A stretch of 37,862 bases of DNA from CSP1-5 sp964348275 (GCA_964348275.1 CAYGBT010000028.1:1-37862), one strand, 5' to 3'. Shown: positions 1 to 8,741, counted from the first letter of the stretch. A program made the numbers and translations. Notes: a model not told the origin generated them from the letters alone.

Positions 1-68
1 GGGTAGGGCTCATCACCCTACAACCGCTTAGCAGGCGGCTGCCTTAAGCCGGACTCGGCCACCTCTCC
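1..68 (-). tRNA. tRNA-Ser(GCU), 3' end cut off by window edge
   Basis: On the minus strand this begins with the acceptor arm GGAGAGG, then the D-arm, an anticodon stem-loop whose loop reads CTGCTAA (anticodon GCU), and the long variable arm typical of serine tRNAs, with pairing GTAGGG/CCCTAC. The T-arm, 3' acceptor strand and CCA lie outside the window. It follows tRNA-Ser(UGA) and serS in the same direction. Anticodon assignment is read directly from the sequence. Confidence 0.88.
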
Positions 69-72
69 GTGC

Positions 73-174
73 AGTCAGTCGAGGGTTGAGAGTCTAGGGT
101 TCAGAGATCAAACCAGGAAAAATAATATCTCCGTCTTACTATAGACTCTTGACTCTCAACTCTGGGCTATGATC
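73..174. repeat. Heptad-periodic inverted repeat, locus A
   Basis: Between the two serine tRNA genes. The left arm (about 76-110) is a run of imperfect 7-base units such as GGTTGAG and GGTTCAG. The right arm (about 139-174) is a run of units such as TCTTGAC and TCTCAAC, which are reverse complements of the left-arm type. The arms flank about 28 AT-richer bases, so the whole can fold into a long imperfect hairpin. No gene is visible in it. Confidence 0.7.
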
Positions 175-192
175 CCGCGGGGCGGGATTACT

Positions 193-281
193 TGGCGGAG
201 GGGGTAGGATTTGAACCCACGAGGCTCTTCGCCTAACGGTTTTCAAGACCGCCGCCTTCAGCCAGACTCGGCCACCCCTCC
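193..281 (-). tRNA. tRNA-Ser(UGA)
   Basis: A complete class II tRNA on the minus strand: acceptor GGAGGGG pairs with CCCCTCC, followed by discriminator G and an encoded CCA (193-195 on the plus strand). The anticodon loop reads CTTGAAA, giving UGA. A long variable arm precedes the TTCAAAT T-loop. It reads UCN codons and lies downstream of seryl-tRNA synthetase on the same strand. Confidence 0.95.
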
Positions 282-284
282 GTC

Positions 285-374
285 GGTTCAGCGTTCAGGG
301 TTGAGGGTTCAGAGTCCAGAGCATAAACCCATCGCGCCTATCTTACCATGAACCATGAACTCTGAACTATGAAC
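285..374. repeat. Heptad-periodic inverted repeat, locus B
   Basis: Between serS and tRNA-Ser(UGA). The left arm (about 286-321) is tandem imperfect heptads such as GTTCAGG and GTTGAGG. The right arm (about 346-374) is heptads such as CCATGAA and CTCTGAA, the complementary type. A core of about 25 bases separates them. The heptads belong to the same sequence class as locus A but differ from those in the atp operon. Confidence 0.75.
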
Positions 375-384
375 GATTCGGGAT

Positions 385-1671
385 CTAGTGGGGTTCGATT
401 TTCTCCAGGCCGCGCATGTACGGCCTGAGGACTTCGGGGATCGTCACGCTGCCATCGGCCTCCTGGTAGTTCTCGAGGATGGCCGCCCAGGTCCGGCCGA
501 TAGCGAGACCCGAGCCGTTCAACGTATGAACAAACTGCGCCTTTGCCCCTGGCCCAGCGCGGTACCGAATGCCGGCCCGCCGAGCCTGAAAGTCCTCGAA
601 ATTGCTGCAGGAAGAGACCTCCCGGTAGACCGTCTGGCTGGGAAACCACACCTCGAGATCGTAAGTCTTGGAAGCCGCAAAGCCCAAATCGCCCGTGCAG
701 AGCACCACCATTCGGTAGGGAAGGCCTAGTTGCTTCAAGATCTCTTCGGCATCAGCCGTCAGTTGCTCCAACGCCTCATATGATTTCGCCGGCTCAGCAA
801 ACTTCACCAGCTCGACTTTGTTGAACTGGTGTTGCCGAATAATGCCCCGCGTGTCCTTCCCATACGAGCCTGCCTCCCGCCGGAAGCAGGGCGTATACGC
901 CACATAGCTCAGCGGCAACGTTCCGGATTCCAGGATCTCCTCCCGGTGGATGTTGGTGACCGAGACCTCCGCCGTGGGAATAAGCCAGTAGGGATCGTCC
1001 GCGGTTTTGAAGAGTTCTTGAGAAAATTTTGGAAGCTGCCCGGTCGCGGTCATGCTTTCCCCGCTCACCAACAGCGGGGGAAAGACCTCGGTGTAGCCGT
1101 GCTCCCGTACATGCAGATCGAGCATGAAGTTGATGAGGGCTCGCTCCAAGAGGGCTCCCTCTCCTTTCAAGAGGGGGAAGCGCGCTCCGGCGAGCCTGGC
1201 GGCCCGAGCGAGATCCAGAATCCCGAGGTCCTCGCCGATCTCCCAGTGAGGTCTCGGCTCATAATCGAAGGCTCGCAGCGTCCCCCAGCGACGGACCTCG
1301 ACGTTTTCTTCTGGGTTCCGTCCAGCAGGGACGGAGGCGTGGGGTGTGTTCGGAATTAGGAGCAGCAGGTTCTGTACTTCGTCTTCGATGACCTGAAGCC
1401 GATCTTCGCTCTCCTTCAGTGCGATCGAGATTTCCCGGCTGCGCGTCATCAGCCCGGCCGCGTCATCCCCGCCAGCTTCGCTTGCCCGGGTCTCGCGGAC
1501 CTGCTGAGAGAGCAGCTTTTTTTTTCGCCGCCATTGTTCGACATCGACCAGTAGCCGCCGCCGCTCGGCGTCGAGCTTTAAGAGCCTCTCCAGGTCGAAC
1601 TCTGTTCCTCGCTGGAGGAGCTTCTCCCGGATGAGGCCCGCATTGTCCCGGATGAACTTGACGTCCAGCAC
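385..1671 (-). CDS. serS: Seryl-tRNA synthetase
   Basis: Charges tRNA-Ser with serine in the cytoplasm. About 428 residues, normal for the bacterial enzyme. The N-terminal LDVKFIRDN start and the following charged stretch form the tRNA-binding antiparallel coiled coil (to about residue 110). The class II catalytic core follows, with motif 2 around CFRREAGSYGKDTRG and motif 3 near the C-terminus (NGSGLAIGRTWAAILENYQ). The GTG at 1671 is chosen because it gives the family-typical (M)LDVK start and has GAGGGG about 7 bases upstream. An alternative GTG at 1686 overlaps the gyrA stop as GTGA and would add five residues. It is probably cotranscribed with gyrA. Both serine tRNA genes in the window follow directly downstream. 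Confidence 0.96.
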   Translation of the reverse strand: MLDVKFIRDNAGLIREKLLQRGTEFDLERLLKLDAERRRLLVDVEQWRRKKKLLSQQVRETRASEAGGDDAAGLMTRSREISIALKESEDRLQVIEDEVQNLLLLIPNTPHASVPAGRNPEENVEVRRWGTLRAFDYEPRPHWEIGEDLGILDLARAARLAGARFPLLKGEGALLERALINFMLDLHVREHGYTEVFPPLLVSGESMTATGQLPKFSQELFKTADDPYWLIPTAEVSVTNIHREEILESGTLPLSYVAYTPCFRREAGSYGKDTRGIIRQHQFNKVELVKFAEPAKSYEALEQLTADAEEILKQLGLPYRMVVLCTGDLGFAASKTYDLEVWFPSQTVYREVSSCSNFEDFQARRAGIRYRAGPGAKAQFVHTLNGSGLAIGRTWAAILENYQEADGSVTIPEVLRPYMRGLEKIEPH

Positions 1672-1682
1672 TGCCCGACCCC

Positions 1683-4196
1683 TCACTCGTCGCTAGGGGT
1701 GCCTGGCTCCGGCTCGCCTTCGACAAGCTCCGGCCCCCCTTCGGCGGCCTCATCCTCCTCAAGCACCAGGGTGGTCACCGCAGCCACGCGGTCCCCGGCC
1801 TCCAGGCCTTGGAGCCGGACCCCCTGCGCAGCCCGACCCGTATCGCGAATATCCCTCACATGGAGGCGAGTGATCTTTCCCTCCTGGGAGATCATCATGA
1901 CTCCGTCTTCCTCCCGGACCTGCTTGATACCCACGACCGGGCCGTTTTTGTCAGTCACCCGAATGTTAATAATCCCCTTGCCGCCTCGGCCCTGCAACCG
2001 GTACTCCGAGACGTCGGTCCGCTTGCCGAATCCCCGCTCGCACACCGTGAGGATCTGTGCCCCCTCGGAGACGATCTCCATTCCCACCACGTGGTCTCCG
2101 GGGCCGAGGCTGATCCCCGTCACTCCGCGGGCCGCCCGGCCCATCGAACGCGCATCCGCCTCCCGGAATCGGATCGCCATCCCCTTGCGGGTCCCCAGGA
2201 AGACCTCCTCGGTCCCCCTCGTCATGTCCACGCCAATCAGCTCGTCCCCCTCATCCAGGGAGAGGCCAATGATCCCCCCCGCCCGGGGATGCGCATAGGC
2301 GTTGAGCTCCGTCTTTTTGACCACGCCCCGCTTGGTCCCCATCACGAGATACCGGTCAACCTCGAACTGGCGGATGGGGATCAAGGTGGTGACGTGCTCG
2401 CCAGACTGAAGCTGGAGAAAGTTGGCAATAGCCTTCCCCCGCGCTGCCCGGCCGAGCTGGGGAAGCTCATGGACTTTCAGCCAGTGGACCCGGCCAAGGT
2501 TGGTAAAGAGGAGGATATAGCTATGCGTGGTGGCCACAAAGAGGTGCTCGACGTAATCCTCATCCTTGGTGGCCATGCCGGTCATCCCTTTCCCGCCACG
2601 CCGCTGGGCGCGGTAGACGGTGAGCGGGCTCCGTTTGATATAGCCCCCATGGGTGATCGTAATCACCATCTCCTCGTCGGCCACCATGTCCTCAAGGCTG
2701 ATCTCTGCGGTCTCCTCGAGGATCTCGGTCCGCCGGGGATCACCATAGGCCTCCTTCAATGCCAACAGTTCTTCCTTGATGATCTGCCGTATGAGTCCTT
2801 CGCTCTGCAGGACGGCCTGCAATCGCGCAATGGTCTGCAGCGTTTCCTGATACTCCTCCTGGATCTTTTGCCGCTCGAGCGCCGTCAGCCGCTGTAGCCG
2901 TAAATCCAGGATGGCCTGGGCCTGGGCCTGCGTCATGTTGAAGCGCCGGATCAGTCCCGACCTGGCATCCTCCACCGTTCGCGAGCGGCGGATGAGGGTG
3001 ATGACCTCGTCGAGGTGGTCCAGGGCGATCCGGTACCCCTCGAGGATATGGGCCCGCTCCTCCGCCTTGCGGAGATCGAATCGGGTCCGGCGGATAACCA
3101 CGATCCGTCGGTGGTCAATGAAGTAGTCGAGAAGCTGTTTCAGCGTACACACCTTGGGCTGGTTGTCGACCAGGCCCAGCATGATGACGCCAAAGGTAGA
3201 CTGCATGGGGGTCTGCTTGTACAGTTTGTTCAGGATCGGCTGCGGCGCCTCGTCCCTCCTCAGTTCCAGGACGATCCGCATCCCCTCCCGGTCCGACTCG
3301 TCTCGGAGGTCGGCGATCCCTTCGACCTTTCGATCCCGGACCAGCTCGGCGATCCGCTCGATCAGCCTCGCCTTATTCACCTGGTAGGGAAGCTCGGAGA
3401 TGATGATGCTCTCCCGTCCCCCTCTCCCCTTCTCCACGAACGCCTTGGCTCGCATCTGGATCAGGCCCCGCCCGGTCCGGTAGGCTTCCTCGATGCCTCC
3501 CCTCCCGTGGATAAAGGCGGCCGTGGGGAAGTCGGGTCCGGGGAGGACCGCCATCAGCTTCGCCAAGGGCGTCTCCGGGTTCTCCAGTTGCAGGATGAGC
3601 GCATCCACCACCTCGCCCAAGTTGTGGGGGGGGACATTGGTGGCCATCCCGACGGCGATTCCCGAGGCCCCGTTCACCAAGAGGTTCGGGAGGGTCGCGG
3701 GCAGGAGGGCCGGCTCCTCAAGGGTATCGTCAAAGTTGGGGGCAAAATCCACCGTCTCCTTATCGATGTCCCGGAGCATCTCCTGGGCAAGCCTGGCCAG
3801 GCGGACCTCGGTGTACCGCATCGCCGCCGGTGCGTCGCCGTCCACCGACCCGAAGTTTCCCTGTCCGTCGATCAACGGGTACCGCATGGAAAAGTCCTGG
3901 ACCAGGCGGACGATCGTGTCGTAGACGGCCGTATCGCCATGGGGGTGGTACTTCCCCAGCACCTCTCCCACCACCCGGGCCGCCTTTTTATAGGGTCGAT
4001 TGAAGGCCAGCCCGAGCTCCTGCATGGCATAGAGCACACGACGGTGCACCGGCTTGAGCCCATCCCGGACGTCGGGCAGCGCCCGACCGACGATGACGCT
4101 CATCGCATAGTCGAGGTAGGACCGACGCATCTCCTCGTGGATATCGGTGGGCCTCACCTCGCCGATTCGCGGCTGCTCAATGCGATCTTCTGGCAT
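1683..4196 (-). CDS. gyrA: DNA gyrase subunit A
   Basis: Breakage-reunion subunit of DNA gyrase, acting with GyrB to introduce negative supercoils. About 837 residues. The N-terminal winged-helix/tower core carries the catalytic Tyr at about residue 128 (AAMRYTEVRL). The quinolone pocket reads HPHGDTAVYD, with Thr where E. coli has Ser83 and Asp conserved at the 87 equivalent. The C-terminal beta-pinwheel starts after the GyrA box (QRRGGKG). The ATG at 4196 has GGGAGGAGG just upstream; an in-frame TTG at 4268 would add 24 unconserved residues. The last about 20 residues form an acidic tail containing PELVEG, encoded by a TTCGAC-type repeat. Its stop overlaps the possible serS start. Confidence 0.97.
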   Translation of the reverse strand: MPEDRIEQPRIGEVRPTDIHEEMRRSYLDYAMSVIVGRALPDVRDGLKPVHRRVLYAMQELGLAFNRPYKKAARVVGEVLGKYHPHGDTAVYDTIVRLVQDFSMRYPLIDGQGNFGSVDGDAPAAMRYTEVRLARLAQEMLRDIDKETVDFAPNFDDTLEEPALLPATLPNLLVNGASGIAVGMATNVPPHNLGEVVDALILQLENPETPLAKLMAVLPGPDFPTAAFIHGRGGIEEAYRTGRGLIQMRAKAFVEKGRGGRESIIISELPYQVNKARLIERIAELVRDRKVEGIADLRDESDREGMRIVLELRRDEAPQPILNKLYKQTPMQSTFGVIMLGLVDNQPKVCTLKQLLDYFIDHRRIVVIRRTRFDLRKAEERAHILEGYRIALDHLDEVITLIRRSRTVEDARSGLIRRFNMTQAQAQAILDLRLQRLTALERQKIQEEYQETLQTIARLQAVLQSEGLIRQIIKEELLALKEAYGDPRRTEILEETAEISLEDMVADEEMVITITHGGYIKRSPLTVYRAQRRGGKGMTGMATKDEDYVEHLFVATTHSYILLFTNLGRVHWLKVHELPQLGRAARGKAIANFLQLQSGEHVTTLIPIRQFEVDRYLVMGTKRGVVKKTELNAYAHPRAGGIIGLSLDEGDELIGVDMTRGTEEVFLGTRKGMAIRFREADARSMGRAARGVTGISLGPGDHVVGMEIVSEGAQILTVCERGFGKRTDVSEYRLQGRGGKGIINIRVTDKNGPVVGIKQVREEDGVMMISQEGKITRLHVRDIRDTGRAAQGVRLQGLEAGDRVAAVTTLVLEEDEAAEGGPELVEGEPEPGTPSDE
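1714..1737. repeat. TTCGACAAGCTC-type repeat inside the gyrA 3' end
   Basis: The plus-strand bases from CCTTCGAC to AAGCTCCGG form the core of a repeat type commonly seen between genes in GC-rich bacteria. Read on the gyrA strand it encodes PELVEG in the poorly conserved C-terminal tail. A related, longer copy lies at 4336-4410. Confidence 0.5.
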
Positions 4197-4335
4197 GCCT
4201 CCTCCCTCTCTCGCCTGAGGTCCGAGGGCCTCGAAGAGCTGATACAAACGCACTTCATCTTGTGACAATCAAGCAGGAGAACATCAGACCGCCCCTCGAT
4301 CTTCCTCGCGGCCGTGAGGCTCTCGAACGGCTCGG

Positions 4336-4410
4336 GGTGGTGAGCGGTTCGACCGTGAGCTCACCATCGAACGGTTCGGCTGAGCTCACCGTCAAGGCCC
4401 TGTCGAACCA
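4336..4410. repeat. Palindromic TTCGAC/GCTCACC repeat cluster between gyrB and gyrA
   Basis: Within the 288-base gap between gyrB and gyrA. It contains nested inverted repeats: GGTGAGC (4339-4345) pairs with GCTCACC (4359-4365), and a CGGT/ACCG hairpin sits between them. A second half repeats the motifs (ACGGTTCGGC, TGAGCTCACC, then TGTCGAACC). It could be a transcript-end or processing hairpin downstream of gyrB. No gene is seen in the rest of the gap. Confidence 0.6.
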
Positions 4411-4484
4411 CAATGGGGCATTTCCCTTCGAACTTTGTTCCGCTGCTCCATTGCTCCAAAGTAAACGCACAGGGTGCCTTTTCT

Positions 4485-6920
4485 TTAGACGTCCAGGTTC
4501 GTCACTTCCAGTGCGTGTGTCTCGATGAAATGTCGCCGCGGTTCCACCTGCTCTCCCATTAACGTGGTGAAGATCTGCTCGGCCGCCAACGCATCCTGCA
4601 CAGTCACCCGCAGCAGGGTCCGCGTCTCCGGGTTCATGGTGGTCTGCCACAGCTGCTCTGGATTCATCTCGCCGAGGCCCTTGTACCGTTGCGTCGCTGT
4701 TCCCTTCTTGGCCAACGCGAGCGCGGTCCCGTAGAGTTCCCCCCAGGAGGCCACTTGTGCCGTCTCCCCGTCGACGTCAATCCGGAATGGCGGCTTCCCT
4801 AACCCCTTCAGGGTGGTCAGCGCCGCCTCAAGCTCCCGATGCTCGACCGACCCCACCAGGCCCTGGTCGATGACGCAATTCCCCTGGGCTCCCCCGTCGC
4901 CGAGATTGACCACCAGGCGATAGGCCTCTTCGTCCTCGTCCCACTCGACCTCCCCTTCCGCCCGCGCGGTCCGCTCACCCTGGGCCCGCAAGGTCTTGAG
5001 CAGTCGCTCGAGCAGCCGCGCAACCTTCGTCTGATCCTTCAGCCCACCCCGACCGATGCCGCCGATTTCGATCAGCGCCTCAACGACATCAGGGTTTCGC
5101 CCACGCCGCTCGAGAACCCGCCGGCACTGCTGCCACGCGGTCATCTTTTGAAGGAGCCCGATCAGCCGTTGTCCGCTCCACACCGTTCCTTCTTTATCGG
5201 CCCGCACCTTCAATGCATCGGCGGCCGCCTCCAAGAGAAACTCATCCATCGCTCGATCGTCCTTGAGATACCGCTCGATCTTGCCCCGCTTCACCTTGTA
5301 GAGAGGGGGTTGGGCAATGTACAGGTGCCCGTCTTCCACGACCTGCCTGAGATGCCGGAAGAAGAAGGTCAGAAGCAGGGTCCGGATGTGTTCGCCATCT
5401 ACATCGGCATCGGTCATGATGATGATCCGATGGTACCGGAGCTTGCCGATGTCAAACTCGGGGTCGATCCCCGCTCCCAAGGCCGAGACCATCACCCGGA
5501 TCTCGGCCGAGGAGAGCATTTTGTCAATGCGGGCCCGCTCCGTGTTCAGAATCTTGCCCCGGAGGGGAAGGATGGCCTGAAACCGCCGATCCCGGCCCTG
5601 CTTGGCCGAACCGCCCGCTGAATCCCCCTCGACCAGGAAAAGCTCACACAGGGCTGCGTCCTTTTCAGAGCAGTCCGCGAGCTTCCCCGGCAGGTCACCA
5701 TCATTGAGTGGGCCCTTGCGGCGGGCGAGCTCCTTCGCCTTTCGGGCCGCCTCCCTGGCCCGAGCCGCCTCGGCCGCCTTTTCCACGATCCGGCGGCCGA
5801 CGCCAGGGTGCTCCTCCAAGAACTCTCCCAACTTTTCGTTGATGATCGTCTCCACAATACCTTTCATGTCCGGATTGTTCAGTCGGGCCTTGGTCTGCCC
5901 CTCGAACTGGGGATTTTGAAGCTTGGCGCTAATCACAGCAGTCAGCCCTTCCCGGACGTCATCACCTGTGAGGGTTGCCTTGAGATTCTTGAGAAGGTCT
6001 CGAGCTGAGGCATAGCTGTTGATGGTTCGGGTCAGGGCTGATCGGAAGCCGATCAGGTGCGTGCCCCCGTCGTGAGTATTGATATTGTTGGCGAAAGAGA
6101 AGACCGTCTCGGCGTAGCCGTCGTTGTACTGGATGGCCACCTCGACAATCGTCCCGTTCTTCGTCTCCTCGATATAGATCGGTTTGGGGTGGAGAACCGA
6201 CTTGTTCGCGTTCAACAGTTCAACAAAGGCCTTGATCCCCCCGGTATAATGAAATTCCCGGGTTTCGTGGACCCGTTCGTCGGCCAGGATAATCCGGAGC
6301 CCCCTATTAAGGAAGGCCAGCTCCCGCAAGCGGTTGCTCAGGGTATCCAGGCTGTACGTTTGGTCCGCAAAGATTTCCCTATCTGAACGGAACGCAATTC
6401 GCGTCCCGCTCTTTCGAGCCTTCCCGGTCTGCTCGATTTCTCCTGTCGGCTTCCCCCGCTCGTAGCGTTGCGCATACTTCTTTCCTTCGCGCCAGATCTC
6501 CACCTCGAGCCACTCGGAGAGGGCATTGACGACCGAAACGCCCACACCGTGGAGGCCGCCTGCAACCTTGTAGGCGGAACTGTCGAACTTGCCACCGGCG
6601 TGCAGGGTAGTCAATACAACCTCCACCGCCGGCCGACCCGTCGGCTCGTGGAAGTCCACGGGGATTCCGCGGCCGTTGTCCACCACCGTCACGCTGCTAT
6701 CCAGGTGAATGGTGACCTCGATGCGATCGCAGAAGCCTGCCAGCGCCTCATCGACGCTGTTATCCACCACCTCATACACCAGGTGGTGAAGCCCCTCCGG
6801 GCCGGTGCCGCCGATATACATCGCCGGTCGCTTGCGGACGGCCTCCAACCCTTCAAGGACCCTGATCTGCTCCGCGCCGTAACTTACACTCTCTTGGAGT
6901 TCCTCTCGCTCTTCTGCCAT
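4485..6920 (-). CDS. gyrB: DNA gyrase subunit B
   Basis: ATPase subunit of DNA gyrase. About 811 residues. The GHKL ATPase domain has the N-box EVVDNSVDEALAG and the glycine box DNGRGIPV. The transducer domain follows, then the TOPRIM domain with EGDSAGGSAKQGRDR and DADVDGEHI. An insertion of roughly 165 residues precedes the C-terminal YKGLGEMNPEQLW segment, as in E. coli-type GyrB and unlike the shorter Gram-positive form. The ATG at 6920 (MAEERE) is preferred. AAGGAGG lies about 11 bases upstream and in-frame extensions would run into the dnaN terminator. A terminator-like hairpin separates it from dnaN, and recF is absent from the dnaN-gyrB junction. Confidence 0.97.
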   Translation of the reverse strand: MAEEREELQESVSYGAEQIRVLEGLEAVRKRPAMYIGGTGPEGLHHLVYEVVDNSVDEALAGFCDRIEVTIHLDSSVTVVDNGRGIPVDFHEPTGRPAVEVVLTTLHAGGKFDSSAYKVAGGLHGVGVSVVNALSEWLEVEIWREGKKYAQRYERGKPTGEIEQTGKARKSGTRIAFRSDREIFADQTYSLDTLSNRLRELAFLNRGLRIILADERVHETREFHYTGGIKAFVELLNANKSVLHPKPIYIEETKNGTIVEVAIQYNDGYAETVFSFANNINTHDGGTHLIGFRSALTRTINSYASARDLLKNLKATLTGDDVREGLTAVISAKLQNPQFEGQTKARLNNPDMKGIVETIINEKLGEFLEEHPGVGRRIVEKAAEAARAREAARKAKELARRKGPLNDGDLPGKLADCSEKDAALCELFLVEGDSAGGSAKQGRDRRFQAILPLRGKILNTERARIDKMLSSAEIRVMVSALGAGIDPEFDIGKLRYHRIIIMTDADVDGEHIRTLLLTFFFRHLRQVVEDGHLYIAQPPLYKVKRGKIERYLKDDRAMDEFLLEAAADALKVRADKEGTVWSGQRLIGLLQKMTAWQQCRRVLERRGRNPDVVEALIEIGGIGRGGLKDQTKVARLLERLLKTLRAQGERTARAEGEVEWDEDEEAYRLVVNLGDGGAQGNCVIDQGLVGSVEHRELEAALTTLKGLGKPPFRIDVDGETAQVASWGELYGTALALAKKGTATQRYKGLGEMNPEQLWQTTMNPETRTLLRVTVQDALAAEQIFTTLMGEQVEPRRHFIETHALEVTNLDV

Positions 6921-6968
6921 CCTCTTCACGCCCTCCTTGCCAGCGAGCCCTCCACACCAGGTCAACCC

Positions 6969-7026
6969 AAAAAAATCCCCCCGCCCTTCTCCGTGATCAC
7001 CCCCCACAACGCGTCGAGGCGGGAGG
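6969..7026 (-). terminator. Rho-independent terminator downstream of dnaN
   Basis: On the minus strand, CCTCCCGCC (7018-7026) can pair with GGCGGGGGG (6977-6985) with one G-U pair. A loop of about 32 bases separates the arms, and A followed by seven T comes after. It starts 10 bases after the dnaN stop. The large loop lowers certainty, but stem strength and T-run fit an intrinsic terminator. Confidence 0.6.
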
Positions 7027-7035
7027 ACAGAGGGA

Positions 7036-8139
7036 TTAAATGCGCATAGGCATGATGACGCAGTTGAAGCCCTCCCCCTTCTGCGGTTCGAACAGGGCAG
7101 GTGATAGCGCATCCTGGATATGCATTGAGATCTCGGCCTCCTCGACTACACCCAGAAAGTCCAGGAGATATCGGCCGTTGAAGCCAACAGTAATCTCTGG
7201 ACCCCGGTAGTCCATTAAAAGCTCCTCTTTTACTTCGCCGAGGTCAATATTCGTACACGAGATGAGCAGCCGGCCATCCTTGAGCTCAAGTACTGTTGGT
7301 GTTGCCCGATCCCCCGCAATGGTTGAGGCGCGGCGAAGCGCACCTAGGAGATCGTCCCGACGGAGGAGCGCCCCGGGGCCACTCGGGGATGGGACGACCT
7401 GCTCATAGTTGGGAAATTGTCCCTCGATCAGCCGAGTGATCAAACGACTCTCACCAAGGACAAAGGCGACTTGGTGATCGAGGGAAACCAATCGAACATC
7501 TCCTGATTCGTCCTTCAGCATCTTTCCTAATTCTGCGAGGGCCTTTCGTGGGATGATCGCTTCGAGTTCCCCCCCTGCCTTCGCCGTGGTAATGGGGGCC
7601 CTGACGAGCGAGAGGCGATGCCCGTCCGTCGCCACCATAGACAGATCTCTCTCAGTCACCTGAAGGAGAGCGCCGGTCAAGGTCGGTCGTGTCTGATCCG
7701 TCGACACGGAAAAGAGCGTCTTGGGAATCATCGCTCGAAGCGTCTCGGCGGTAATCGTGATGCCAACCTCGTCAGGTATTTGGGGAAGCGTTGGAAATTC
7801 CTCTGGTGCGATGCCTTTCAAGCGGAAAGATGACTTCGCACAAACAATCTGAACGCTTTGCCCCTCTTCCCATCGGAGATCAATTGGCGCATCAGGAAGT
7901 TCACGGACGATTTCGTACAGTTTCTTCCCCGAGATGGCAACGGCGCCGTCGCGCTTGACATCCCCGCCCAAGGTGGTGTCGATGCTCACGTCGAGGTCGG
8001 TACCAGAAAGCGTGATCGCGCTTCCCTTTGCATTGAGGAGGAGATGCGAGAGGATTGGAAGGGTCCTCTTTGCTTCAATAACCCCTTGAACTTGGGTTAG
8101 CGCGCTCAAGAACGTATTCCGTACTACTTGAGCATGCAT
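7036..8139 (-). CDS. dnaN: DNA polymerase III beta subunit (sliding clamp)
   Basis: Ring-shaped processivity clamp of the replicative polymerase. About 367 residues, the normal length, with three clamp domains: residues 1-120 (TLPILSHLLLNAKGSAITLSGTDLDVSI), 130-250 (SVSTDQTRPTLTGALL, TDGHRLSLVRAP) and 250-367. It ends in the canonical C-terminus VIMPMRI. The ATG at 8139 has GGGAGGGG upstream and gives the family start MHAQVVRNTFLSAL. It is the first leftward gene from the candidate origin. dnaA, normally directly upstream, is missing. Confidence 0.97.
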   Translation of the reverse strand: MHAQVVRNTFLSALTQVQGVIEAKRTLPILSHLLLNAKGSAITLSGTDLDVSIDTTLGGDVKRDGAVAISGKKLYEIVRELPDAPIDLRWEEGQSVQIVCAKSSFRLKGIAPEEFPTLPQIPDEVGITITAETLRAMIPKTLFSVSTDQTRPTLTGALLQVTERDLSMVATDGHRLSLVRAPITTAKAGGELEAIIPRKALAELGKMLKDESGDVRLVSLDHQVAFVLGESRLITRLIEGQFPNYEQVVPSPSGPGALLRRDDLLGALRRASTIAGDRATPTVLELKDGRLLISCTNIDLGEVKEELLMDYRGPEITVGFNGRYLLDFLGVVEEAEISMHIQDALSPALFEPQKGEGFNCVIMPMRI

Positions 8140-8741
8140 TATCCCCTCCCTAGAGTTTCCATCAACATGGTTAAATGTGATTAATAAAGAAAAGAACTTA
8201 GGAGTTTGTAATAGAAGATCTTGTGGAAATGCGGAAAATGGAGAGAAGTGGGAGGTTGACGTTGGGACATCGAAGCGAATATTTTGGGGATTGCGTCGGG
8301 GAGCATCCATGCGCTCCGATACCTGCTCAGTTGTTCCACAGGTTTCCTCTTCCCCTCCCCTCGGTTGTCCACTCCCTCTCGTGTGTCCTTAATGATCCTC
8401 CATCCAGAGTAGCTGCTTCCCCCCATCCAGCTCCAGGCGCGGCCTCACTCGTTTCCACATGCATCAAGCCGCAACAGGACTACGTTTACCCTTTCATCTC
8501 CCCTCCAGAAGCTCTACGATAAAGCCTTGACGGCTCCTGAGTTACTCACAAGATTGTCCACAAGTGTGGAAAAACCAAAAAGCTCTTTAAAATCAAATGC
8601 TTATAAAAATTATCCACATCCTCATTCTCTACTGTTGGCAAAACAACCCTGCGAACCAAGCCCCCGAAATTTATACCATGCCAGCCCCGCAATCACAACT
8701 AAATTTTCTCTCCTAACGTGCTAGAAAGCCAGGATTGGCGA
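8140..8741. other. Candidate chromosomal replication origin (oriC)
   Basis: About 600 bases without a gene between divergent dnaN and rpmH. It has one perfect DnaA box TTATCCACA (8610-8618, plus). TTTTCCACA lies on the minus strand (8565-8573), back-to-back with TTGTCCACA (8554-8562). Near-matches are at 8542-8550, 8451-8459, 8332-8340 and 8222-8230 (minus). AT-rich DNA surrounds the boxes (8565-8612 and 8168-8216). Genes to the left run left and those to the right run right, as expected for leading-strand orientation at an origin. The rpmH-rnpA-yidC side and the parS sites 5 kb away fit an origin. What is unusual is the absence of dnaA here. Confidence 0.75.

Noticed and set aside
3015..4265. 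Long open frame on the plus strand across gyrA, and similar ones opposite gyrB and the atp genes
   Set aside because: They mirror codon bias of strongly supported genes on the other strand or frame, with low-complexity His/Pro/Arg-rich translations and no family resemblance.
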